From Flavobacteriales bacterium (GTDB taxonomy: Bacteria > Bacteroidota > Bacteroidia > Flavobacteriales_D > UBA2798): a stretch of 32,675 bases of DNA. Below, piece by piece: positions 25,984-32,675 of the stretch (positions within the stretch are counted from its first letter, which is position 1; each line of letters starts with the position of its first letter). The DNA is taken from NCBI GenBank assembly GCA_019694795.1, contig JAIBBF010000031.1, positions 1 through 32,675 on the forward strand, read 5' to 3'. The notes under the pieces were generated by a model. That model worked only from the letters and a program-made list of their open reading frames with translations, was not told the DNA's origin and made no database searches. The translations under genes were made by a program, and so were the position numbers.

Positions 25984-26151
25984 TCAGCGAGACTGATTTT
26001 CAGGCATTTCAGTGATATCCAAAACTTTATCAGAACCTACTGAAGTGTAGGCAGGACATTTTTCACTTTTACCACCGCGGAACAAACCACATGAAGTAAA
26101 CATTGAACCAGCGGTTAAAAAAAGTACAAAAGACAACACAAACTTTCTCAT
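25984..26151 (-). CDS. Small lipoprotein, 55 residues, unknown function
   Basis: Short gene read directly from the sequence. ATG at 26151 gives a basic N-terminus (MRKF), a hydrophobic stretch and a lipobox ending FTSC with Cys21 as the lipid-acceptor. The mature part is about 35 residues, starting CGLFRGG, with a second Cys32 (EKCPAY) and an acidic tail. The clean lipoprotein signal and the 2-base gap to the bacilliredoxin gene support it as real. It should sit in the outer or inner membrane facing the periplasm, whereas YtxJ is cytosolic, so a shared function is not obvious. I do not recognise a family. Confidence 0.75.
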   Translation of the reverse strand: MRKFVLSFVLFLTAGSMFTSCGLFRGGKSEKCPAYTSVGSDKVLDITEMPENQSR

Positions 26152-26230
26152 TCTGATAATTGGTTTTTGGTAATACGCCTTGCTTTATTTGGACCGAAAA
26201 GATAAGATAAGTTTTTTAAAAAATAAAAAA

Positions 26231-26935
26231 ATGGCGGATTTTTATGGGGTGAAAACAGAAACAAGCCAATTCATCCGTGAAGAATCCTGGTTAAAACTCC
26301 TTCGTGAAGAGCTAAGCAAACCTTATGTTTCGGACCTATTGAAATTCGTTGCAGAAGAAAGAAAAAAACATCCCATCTTCCCTCCCGAAGAAATGGTTTT
26401 TAAAGCCCTGGAACTATGTCCGCCTCAAAAAACAAAGGTGGTCATTCTCGGGCAGGACCCTTACCATGGTCCCGGTCAAGCTCACGGCCTGGCCTTTTCT
26501 GTCCCGATGGGACTAAAATTTCCTCCTTCGCTTCGAAATATTTTCAAAGAATTACAGAGCGATTTAAATACAGATGTACCTTTTTCAGGGGATTTAACTG
26601 CCTGGGCCGAACAAGGTGTTTTACTTCTAAATTCTACACTAACCGTTAGATCCGGTGAAGCGGGGAGTCACCAAAAAAAAGGATGGGAACAGCTCACCGA
26701 TGAGATCATCCGGAAATTATCTGAGCAGGAGCAACATCTCGTTTTTATTTTGTGGGGGAATTATGCTATTCAAAAAAAGGAATTAATTGATGAAAACCGG
26801 CATTTGATTCTCAGTTCAGCACACCCCTCACCTCTTTCTGCCCATCATGGATTTTTTGGAACCAAGCCTTTTTCCAAAGCCAATGAATACTTGATTAAGC
26901 ACCATAAAAAACCAATCCATTGGGAACTGCAATAA
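26231..26935 (+). CDS. ung: Uracil-DNA glycosylase
   Basis: Family 1 uracil-DNA glycosylase, which removes uracil from DNA as the first step of base-excision repair. 234 residues. The water-activating motif GQDPYHG is at residues 74-80 (Asp76, His79). LLLNSTLTVR and the Leu-loop HPSPLSAHHGFFG with catalytic His follow. The frame is open from a TTG at 26180, but the 17 extra residues are not family-like. The ATG at 26231 follows an A-rich stretch typical of Bacteroidota translation starts. An imperfect -7 box (TTTATTTG, 26184-26191) lies upstream. The following barrel gene begins 29 bases after the stop. It is divergent from the small lipoprotein gene. Confidence 0.96.
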   Translation: MADFYGVKTETSQFIREESWLKLLREELSKPYVSDLLKFVAEERKKHPIFPPEEMVFKALELCPPQKTKVVILGQDPYHGPGQAHGLAFSVPMGLKFPPSLRNIFKELQSDLNTDVPFSGDLTAWAEQGVLLLNSTLTVRSGEAGSHQKKGWEQLTDEIIRKLSEQEQHLVFILWGNYAIQKKELIDENRHLILSSAHPSPLSAHHGFFGTKPFSKANEYLIKHHKKPIHWELQ

Positions 26936-26964
26936 CAATAATTCATTTCTTTCGTTATGGCAGG

Positions 26965-28698
26965 GTGAACTTCAGGTTGCTATTCCTATTCTTCTGTTTT
27001 GGATTTTCTTTATCCAATGCACAACCCAATAAATTGACTTTAGTTTTTCCGGGGAATGCAGACTTTTTTGCTGAAGAAAAAATTTCTTTTAAAACCAAAC
27101 CAGGGAACATCAATGAAGCAGAAAAAAATATTAAATCGGTTCTCTCGCAATTAAGAAGCAAAGGATATATTTCATGCAACAGAGACTCCTCCGTTTTTCG
27201 AAACGACACCTTAATGGTTTATTTGTACACGGGGAAAAAATATGTGTGGTCGACTTTAAAAAGAGGAAATGCAGAAGAGGAAGCATTAATTTATGCCGGT
27301 TACCGCGAGAAGATTTTCAGGGGACGCGTTTTTAGTCCGAAAGAAATAAATGAACTATTCGAACGACTGATCCATTTTTACGAAGACCGTGGCTATCCAT
27401 TTACCGGGGTTAAGCTGGATTCCTTAAACGAACAAAAGGGAACTATTTCTGGAGTATTGCGGGTTGAAAAAAACAAATTATATAAAATCGACAGTGTATT
27501 GGTAAAAGGAGATGCAAAAATCAGCATGCCTTATCTCTATAATTTTATCAGCATAGAACCCGGCGATATTTACAAAGAAAGTTTGGTACAACAAATCGAT
27601 TTACGGATTAAAGAAATTTCGTTTGTTGAACTTGCCAAACCAAGCGAAATTATTTTTACGGACAACCAGTGTCTCGTAATCATTTATCTCAAAAAAAAGA
27701 AAGCCTCACAGTTTAATGGCATTCTTGGTGTTGTTCCTGATAATAAAACCAATAAAATCGTAATTACAGGTGATGCTGCCATTCGCATCAGAAATGGATT
27801 TGGGAAGGGAGAATTAATTGATTTTAACTGGAGAAAATTAAATAATCAAATTCAGGATTTAAAAATCAATTTCAATTATCCATTCTTATTTAAAAGTCCG
27901 TTTGGTACCGATTTGCAATTTAAACTTTACAAAAAAGATTCTACGTTTATAGAATTACAGCAAACCGCTGCCTTGCAATATTATCTTAAAGGCGGGAATT
28001 ATTTTAAAGTTTTCCTGGGCAATCACCTGAGCAGTTTAATTACACCTAAAATGTTCGAAAACGCAACCACCCTGCCACCCTATGCGGATGTTTCGACATT
28101 TACCTATGGAATAGGATTTAAAAAAGAAAAACTCGATTACAGGCTTAATCCACGGAGCGGTTTTAGCGTTTCAATAGAAGGTTCTGCAGGTCAACGAAAA
28201 ATTAGCATTAACCCGATTTTAAATCCCGTGGTGTATGAAAATGTCAACCTGAAATCAAACCAATTAAAAGGTCAGCTCCTTGCAGAATTTTTTATCCCTT
28301 TATTGAAACGAACTACTCTGAAAATAGGCAACAACTCCGCATTTGTGCAAAACAATACCCTTTTTACCAATGAACTTTATCGTATCGGGGGTATTCGCAC
28401 ATTAAGGGGATTTTCAGAAGAATCCATATTCGCATCTACCTACTCCATCTCCACCCTTGAGTACCGTTTTCTCCTCGACAGAAATTCTGCCGTGTACATT
28501 TTTTACGATCAGGCCATTTATGAAAAAAACGACAAAGAAGGGTACCTGCGTGATCAACCATTTGGCTTTGGAACCGGATTGTTTTTTCAAACCAAAGCAG
28601 GAGTCTTCTCGTTAAGTTATGCACTTGGATCACAATTAGGGAACCCTATTCTTATCCGGTCAGCTAAAGTTCATTTTGGATTTATCAATTATTTTTAG
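26965..28698 (+). CDS. Omp85-family (TamA/BamA-like) outer-membrane protein
   Basis: 577 residues from a GTG start. It has a signal peptide (MNFRLLFLFF to SNAQ), a periplasmic region with at least one POTRA-like domain (about 165-235: YKIDSVLVKGDAKI then YKESLVQQIDLRI), and a C-terminal 16-strand-type barrel. The lid-loop signature RGF (Arg481-Gly482-Phe483, in GGIRTLRGF) marks Omp85 proteins, and the chain ends in Phe. It is shorter than BamA and fits TamA-like or ShlB-like relatives that insert or secrete outer-membrane proteins. I chose GTG 26965 because it directly precedes a clean signal peptide; the longer frame begins at TTG 26920 inside ung. The transpeptidase gene follows after 12 bases. 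Confidence 0.87.
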   Translation: MNFRLLFLFFCFGFSLSNAQPNKLTLVFPGNADFFAEEKISFKTKPGNINEAEKNIKSVLSQLRSKGYISCNRDSSVFRNDTLMVYLYTGKKYVWSTLKRGNAEEEALIYAGYREKIFRGRVFSPKEINELFERLIHFYEDRGYPFTGVKLDSLNEQKGTISGVLRVEKNKLYKIDSVLVKGDAKISMPYLYNFISIEPGDIYKESLVQQIDLRIKEISFVELAKPSEIIFTDNQCLVIIYLKKKKASQFNGILGVVPDNKTNKIVITGDAAIRIRNGFGKGELIDFNWRKLNNQIQDLKINFNYPFLFKSPFGTDLQFKLYKKDSTFIELQQTAALQYYLKGGNYFKVFLGNHLSSLITPKMFENATTLPPYADVSTFTYGIGFKKEKLDYRLNPRSGFSVSIEGSAGQRKISINPILNPVVYENVNLKSNQLKGQLLAEFFIPLLKRTTLKIGNNSAFVQNNTLFTNELYRIGGIRTLRGFSEESIFASTYSISTLEYRFLLDRNSAVYIFYDQAIYEKNDKEGYLRDQPFGFGTGLFFQTKAGVFSLSYALGSQLGNPILIRSAKVHFGFINYF

Positions 28699-28710
28699 AT
28701 CTTTCATCGC

Positions 28711-29307
28711 ATGCGGAAATTGGTCTTATTTATTTTTCTACTTCCTGTATTCTCGTTCACCGGGAATAATGAATTTGAACTTATTCCGGCTTACGTCAAA
28801 GAAAACTACCCACAGGCCGATATATCGCAATTCATTTATGTTTCCGTTCGCTATCAAAAACTTTATTTTTTTAGTCGCGACGAGAAAACAGAAGTATATG
28901 ATATTTCAACCTCTAAATACGGAACGGGTTCCGATCACAACAGTGAAAAAACACCTTTGGGTTTGCACCGTATTTCGGAGGTACTTGGTAAAAACGCTCC
29001 CATTGGAGGAATTATTGAAAAAAAGGGATATGTTGGCAAAGAGGCCGAAATTATTCAGGAGAAAAAAAGCAGTGATAAAGACCTAATTACAACCCGGGCA
29101 ATCCGATTAGAAGGAATGGAAAGAGGCATCAACAAGGGAGGGAAAAAAGACAGTCACTTGCGTGAAATCTATATTCATGGAACACATGAAGAAGGTTTAA
29201 TCGGTTCTCCTGCTTCACATGGTTGTGTTAGGATGAGAAATATGGATGTTCTCCAACTGGAAAAAAAGATAAAAATCGGAATGCCGGTTATTATTCTTAA
29301 CTACTGA
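28711..29307 (+). CDS. L,D-transpeptidase (YkuD domain)
   Basis: 198 residues with a signal peptide (cut near SFTGN). The YkuD catalytic domain spans about 45-198 and ends with the hallmark IHGTHE and SPASHGCVRM, giving nucleophile Cys172 with His170 and Arg174. Such enzymes form 3-3 cross-links in peptidoglycan or attach proteins to it, in the periplasm. Lys/Tyr-rich stretches and a GTGSDHNSEKTPLG substrate-side loop are as in Bacteroidota members. It starts 12 bases after the Omp85 gene, so probably one transcript. Its last 7 bases overlap the end of the opposing LVIVD gene. Confidence 0.92.
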   Translation: MRKLVLFIFLLPVFSFTGNNEFELIPAYVKENYPQADISQFIYVSVRYQKLYFFSRDEKTEVYDISTSKYGTGSDHNSEKTPLGLHRISEVLGKNAPIGGIIEKKGYVGKEAEIIQEKKSSDKDLITTRAIRLEGMERGINKGGKKDSHLREIYIHGTHEEGLIGSPASHGCVRMRNMDVLQLEKKIKIGMPVIILNY

Positions 29308-30662
29308 TGAATAATTACCATTTTACCATTCATTTCCACTTTCCTGTCAATTCCTGTCAACCGATAATAATAAACCCCTTCGCTCCATTGAGAAACATCC
29401 AGAAAATAATTGTTGCTTTCGTAAAAACTGGAGGAATAAATCTGTTTGCCGTTCAAATCAAAAACCGTTAATGCATAGCTAAAATGACGGGTATTTGAAA
29501 TCCAAAACCAAACATTTTTATCTGCCGGATTAGGATACACACCATGTTCACTTTGCTGTTCCATTCCCTTTACCGGGGGATTAAATTCAAACAACATTAA
29601 ACCTTGCTGACGATCAGAAATCATAATTTTTCCATCGTCTTTCCAATGAAAAACACCCCAGGCTCCGGAATAAATGATTGAATTTTCTAAATGGGTATCG
29701 TACCATCCGGCACGGTAAACATTTTCCGGATCTGAAATATCGAAAATCTGAAGTCCATCATAATAATGCGAGAGATAAACATATTTACCAGAAATCATTG
29801 GGTTATGTGCAATGGTATTTGCATCCGACTCCGAATTAAAAAACGACACAATCCGAATATCATTTAAGTTCTGGACATTACATAATTTTATTTTTTTTCC
29901 GGCAGTTTCATCCGTAAATACGTAGTATTTCCCATCATCGCTTAACCATCCGCTGTGATTATATCCCATATCGGTGTAAGTTGACAAATCTCCAATGACT
30001 ATCGGATTGAGTGGATTGGAATAATTGACGACCTGAAGTCCTTCCGGACCACAATTTAACCAGGCCGTATCGTTTCTTACAAAACAATCGTGAACATATT
30101 GAGCATATGGGTAGCTGGAAAGATAAAGCGGTTGTTCTGGATTAGCCAATGAAAAAACATCCATGGCACGTGAACCATTGATGTTGGAGTTGGGTCCGCA
30201 GATATACATTCTTGCCGATGAAGTATCAATAAAGACACTGTGTGCGCGCTGGAAAAAAGAATCGGATTCAAAAACGACATGAGCCGAATCTGGCAAATAA
30301 TGTAAATCAATTACCTGCAAACTTGAATAGCCGTCGTCGCAAATAGCATATACATAACCCTTGTATTCAAAAACATCCCGGTTAATTACATTGGGGCCTT
30401 GTGCAGCACCTGCTACGAACGCGATTTCGGTGAGTTGATTATTTTCCACCTGAATGATGTGCGTCCCCTCAGTTGATCCAATGGCTGCATACTTGTTTCC
30501 ATTAAAATAAAATCCCCAAACATCGTTGTAAACCGAACCATCTGTGGCTTCGGTTAAGGCTGAATTTTGCCATTGTGCAAGCAAAGCAACATTATGTCTG
30601 TTTTGAGCCAAACCAAAGGCGCTGAGGAACAGGAAACATATGCTGACAAAAACCAATTTCAC
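29301..30662 (-). CDS. LVIVD-repeat protein with T9SS type A signal
   Basis: 453 residues. A signal peptide (cut after GLAQ) is followed by LVIVD-type propeller repeats, seen as recurrent V-x-D-V/I/L-segments (LQVIDLHYLPDS, LQVVNYSNPLNPIVIG, LQIFDISDPENVYRAG). Residues about 375-453 form a T9SS type A sorting domain (GVYPNPADKNVWF, then VFDLNGKQI). So it should be exported and surface-attached, with unknown ligand. The start is GTG: in frame upstream there are nine sense codons without ATG or TTG, then a stop. A good promoter lies about 75 bases upstream. No terminator is seen where it converges on the transpeptidase gene. Confidence 0.86.
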   Translation of the reverse strand: MKLVFVSICFLFLSAFGLAQNRHNVALLAQWQNSALTEATDGSVYNDVWGFYFNGNKYAAIGSTEGTHIIQVENNQLTEIAFVAGAAQGPNVINRDVFEYKGYVYAICDDGYSSLQVIDLHYLPDSAHVVFESDSFFQRAHSVFIDTSSARMYICGPNSNINGSRAMDVFSLANPEQPLYLSSYPYAQYVHDCFVRNDTAWLNCGPEGLQVVNYSNPLNPIVIGDLSTYTDMGYNHSGWLSDDGKYYVFTDETAGKKIKLCNVQNLNDIRIVSFFNSESDANTIAHNPMISGKYVYLSHYYDGLQIFDISDPENVYRAGWYDTHLENSIIYSGAWGVFHWKDDGKIMISDRQQGLMLFEFNPPVKGMEQQSEHGVYPNPADKNVWFWISNTRHFSYALTVFDLNGKQIYSSSFYESNNYFLDVSQWSEGVYYYRLTGIDRKVEMNGKMVIIHQ

Positions 30663-30737
30663 TTCAGAATCTCTTTCGGTTAAAAAACGTTAAGAATAAA
30701 TACTTAGAACGTAAACTGCGTTATTTAATAAACTGCT

Positions 30738-30765
30738 CAAATTTAGCGCTATATTCTGACTTCAA
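30738..30765 (-). promoter_or_regulatory. Promoter for the LVIVD-repeat gene
   Basis: Minus strand TTG (30763-30765), a 17-base spacer, then TAAATTTG (30738-30745), a perfect TAnnTTTG -7 box. Both elements of a Bacteroidota promoter are present. The start would fall near 30731, leaving a leader of about 70 bases before the GTG at 30662. Confidence 0.62.
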
Positions 30766-30802
30766 TCTGCTTTAATTATTTTACGGCATCAGAAATAAAA
30801 TC

Positions 30803-30810
30803 TATTTTTA
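30803..30810 (+). promoter_or_regulatory. Possible -7 box for the glycosyltransferase-pyrC pair
   Basis: TATTTTTA, one base from TAnnTTTG, ending 19 bases before the GTG at 30830. No convincing -33 TTG is seen. It lies in the 167-base divergent region shared with the LVIVD promoter. Confidence 0.3.
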
Positions 30811-30829
30811 GGGCCTATTCCAAAACCAC

Positions 30830-31543
30830 GTGTCAGACAGTATTGTAATCATACCTACCTACAACGAAAAAGAAAACATAGAGCGTATTCTTCGCAAGGT
30901 GTTTTCTTTGGAAAAGGATTTCCATGTACTCATTGTGGATGATGGTTCTCCGGATGGCACAGGTGATATTGTCCGCTCTCTAATGACGGAGTTTCCCGGT
31001 CGCCTTTTCATGGAGGTTCGCAAGGAAAAATCAGGGTTAGGTACTGCATACATCCATGGCTTTAGATGGGCTTTGCAACATGCTTATGCATATATTTTTG
31101 AAATGGATGCGGACTTTTCGCATAACCCGGATGATTTAATCCGCTTATATCAAGCCTGTGCCGATGAACAATTTGATATGTCGGTTGGTTCTAGATATGT
31201 GAAAGGTGGTAAAGTAAAAAACTGGCCCTTTACCCGGTGGCTGATGAGTTATTTTGCTTCCCTGTACGTTCGCATGGTGTTATGGATTAATATTAAAGAC
31301 ACCACAGCGGGATTCAAATGCTACAGAAGAAAAGTTTTGGAAACTATTGACCTCAATAAAATTCATTTCGTAGGCTATGCATTTCAGATTGAAATGAAGT
31401 ATACAGCCTTGTTGCATGGATTTAAGATTAAAGAAGTGCCCATCGTATTTATCGATCGCGTTTTAGGTCAATCCAAAATGAGCATGAAAATTTTCAAAGA
31501 AGCATTTTGGGGCGTAATAAAAATGCGCAGAAAAAAGATTTAA
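30830..31543 (+). CDS. Polyprenol-phosphate mannosyltransferase-like GT2 enzyme
   Basis: 237-residue family 2 glycosyltransferase resembling DPM1-type polyprenol monophosphomannose synthase, which moves a sugar from a nucleotide donor to polyprenyl phosphate at the inner membrane. Motifs: IPTYNEKENI (8-17), VDDGSPDGT (36-44), MDADFSHNP with the metal-binding Asp-x-Asp (93-95), GSRYVKGG (120-127), and a C-terminal FIDRVLGQSKM. There is no C-terminal membrane domain, as in short soluble DPM1 forms. The start is GTG: it gives the exact family N-terminus and I find no nearby ATG in frame. Dihydroorotase follows after 11 bases. The sugar specificity is not certain. Confidence 0.88.
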   Translation: MSDSIVIIPTYNEKENIERILRKVFSLEKDFHVLIVDDGSPDGTGDIVRSLMTEFPGRLFMEVRKEKSGLGTAYIHGFRWALQHAYAYIFEMDADFSHNPDDLIRLYQACADEQFDMSVGSRYVKGGKVKNWPFTRWLMSYFASLYVRMVLWINIKDTTAGFKCYRRKVLETIDLNKIHFVGYAFQIEMKYTALLHGFKIKEVPIVFIDRVLGQSKMSMKIFKEAFWGVIKMRRKKI

Positions 31544-31554
31544 ATAAAAATACC

Positions 31555-32675
31555 ATGATACTTATTAAGAATGCACGAATTGTCAATGAAGGAAAAATCG
31601 TTGACGGAGATGTATTGATTGAAGGCGCATACATTAAGGCCATAGGGAAAAATCTGGAAGGAAAATTTGAAACCATCATTGATGCTGCCGGTAAATTTTT
31701 ATTACCCGGTGCTATCGACGATCAGGTTCATTTCAGAGAGCCGGGATTAACACATAAAGCTGAGATTTATACCGAAGCCAAAGCGGCCGTGGCAGGAGGA
31801 ATTACATCTTACATGGAGATGCCTAATACCGTTCCCAACACACTCACGCAGGAATTACTTGAAGAAAAATACCAACGGGCTGCGGAGGTTTCATTGGCCA
31901 ATTACTCCTTTTTTATGGGAGCCTCCAACGATAATTTAGAAGAAGTTTTAAAAACCAATCCACGAAATGTTTGTGGCGTAAAAATTTTCATGGGTTCCTC
32001 CACCGGAAACATGCTGGTGGATAAAATCGATGTACTTGAAGCCATTTTTAAACATTGCAAAACATTGATTGCAACGCATTGTGAAGACGAGGCTACAGTG
32101 CGTAAAAATGCTGAAGAGTTTAAACAGAAATACGGCGATCAATTAAACGCCAGTTTTCATCCAATCATTCGCAGCGAGGAAGCTTGTTACTTATCTTCTT
32201 CCCTGGCCGTGAATCTGGCAAAAAAACACAATACACGTTTACATATACTTCATATTTCTACAGGAAAAGAAGTGGACTTATTCGATAACAAAACACCCTT
32301 AAAAGAAAAAAGAATAACAGCCGAAGCGTGTATTCATCACCTGTGGTTTTCGGATAAGGATTATGCTGAAAAGGGAAATTGGATCAAATGGAATCCTGCT
32401 GTAAAAACGGAGCAAGACCGCGATAAAATTCTTCAGGGAGTTTTGGATAATCACATCGACGTTATTGCAACCGACCATGCTCCGCATACCATTGAAGAAA
32501 AACAACAACATTATATAACTGCACCTAGTGGTGGACCACTCGTTCAACATGCTTTACCTGCCATGCTCGATTTGGTGAAAGCAAAAAAAATAAGCATCGA
32601 AAAAGTAGTTGAGAAAATGTCGCACGCCGTTGCCGATTGTTTTCAAATTGAAAAAAGAGGCTATATCCGTGAAGG
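31555..32675 (+). CDS. pyrC: Dihydroorotase, truncated by the window edge
   Basis: Interconverts N-carbamoyl-aspartate and dihydroorotate in pyrimidine synthesis. The frame is open from ATG 31555 to the window end (373 codons, no stop), so about 50-70 C-terminal residues are missing. Amidohydrolase features: DDQVHFREPGLTHK (55-68), VKIFMGSSTGN with Lys143 as likely carbamylated metal bridge, His175 in ATHCED, His233 in LHILHIS, and Asp307 in ATDHAPH. The first metal-site His of the usual HxH is Gln57 here, with His59 kept; I recall the same in other Bacteroidota dihydroorotases. It lies 11 bases after the glycosyltransferase gene. Allantoinase or hydantoinase is less likely given FREPGLTHK. 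Confidence 0.9.
   Translation, partial: MILIKNARIVNEGKIVDGDVLIEGAYIKAIGKNLEGKFETIIDAAGKFLLPGAIDDQVHFREPGLTHKAEIYTEAKAAVAGGITSYMEMPNTVPNTLTQELLEEKYQRAAEVSLANYSFFMGASNDNLEEVLKTNPRNVCGVKIFMGSSTGNMLVDKIDVLEAIFKHCKTLIATHCEDEATVRKNAEEFKQKYGDQLNASFHPIIRSEEACYLSSSLAVNLAKKHNTRLHILHISTGKEVDLFDNKTPLKEKRITAEACIHHLWFSDKDYAEKGNWIKWNPAVKTEQDRDKILQGVLDNHIDVIATDHAPHTIEEKQQHYITAPSGGPLVQHALPAMLDLVKAKKISIEKVVEKMSHAVADCFQIEKRGYIRE

Noticed and set aside
26180-26230. TTG start extending uracil-DNA glycosylase by 17 residues
   Set aside because: The ATG at 26231 with an A-rich upstream stretch gives the normal length, and the extension overlaps the probable promoter.
29341-29365. Short direct repeat of about 11 bases in the LVIVD gene
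   Set aside because: It lies within coding sequence of the sorting domain and is too short to indicate a mobile or regulatory element.
1-32675. Search for a defence island, prophage, IS element or integron
   Set aside because: No transposase, integrase, nuclease-helicase pair, toxin-antitoxin pair or terminal inverted repeats could be recognised; base composition looks even apart from the repeat gene.

Overview
The window looks like a chromosomal segment of a Bacteroidota (Bacteroidetes) bacterium, probably of the Flavobacteriales type. Four things point there: three secreted proteins end in type IX secretion (T9SS) sorting domains, one of them the gliding-motility-associated C-terminal form; several starts are preceded by the Bacteroidota -7 box TAnnTTTG, and there are few Shine-Dalgarno sequences; a bacilliredoxin of the YtxJ family is present; and the order Zn-ribbon protein / NIF3 / lpxK / purine nucleoside phosphorylase is one I associate with this phylum (from memory). 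The DNA is A+T-rich and coding-dense. No intergenic stretch exceeds about 220 bases. I see no rRNA, tRNA, CRISPR array, IS element or prophage.

Layout. 15-1469 (+): FadL/OmpP1-like outer-membrane protein. 3402-1523 (-): NIF3 then Zn-ribbon coiled-coil protein, with a -7 box at one end and an intrinsic terminator at the other. 3474-13031 (+): lpxK, purine nucleoside phosphorylase, gatB, two paralogous thioredoxin-fold proteins, a large M1 metallopeptidase with a probable C-terminal beta-barrel, and an LpxH-type hydrolase. The last four overlap stop-to-start. 19380-13033 (-): a 2115-residue PKD-repeat T9SS protein. 20436-19438 (-): GAPDH. 23354-20526 (-): BNR/sortilin-like T9SS protein. 25203-23575 (-): an unrecognised outer-membrane-like protein, then lipoyl synthase. 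25248-26151: OsmC-family protein facing a two-gene unit made of a 55-residue lipoprotein and a YtxJ bacilliredoxin. 26231-29307 (+): uracil-DNA glycosylase, TamA/BamA-like protein, L,D-transpeptidase. 30662-29301 (-): LVIVD-repeat T9SS protein. 30830 to the right edge (+): DPM1-like glycosyltransferase and dihydroorotase, which runs off the window.

Most genes are housekeeping (lipid A synthesis, purine salvage, Gln-tRNA amidation, glycolysis, lipoylation, uracil repair, pyrimidine synthesis). The accessory flavour is envelope and surface biology: outer-membrane barrels, secreted repeat proteins, periplasmic thioredoxins, L,D-transpeptidase. I do not see a clear undescribed defence or mobile system. 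The best candidates for new biology are the overlapping thioredoxin / thioredoxin / M1-barrel / LpxH module, the 55-residue lipoprotein coupled to a TTG-started bacilliredoxin, the hairpin over the gatB start, and near-leaderless promoters. All functional statements rest on motif recognition by eye; no database search was run.
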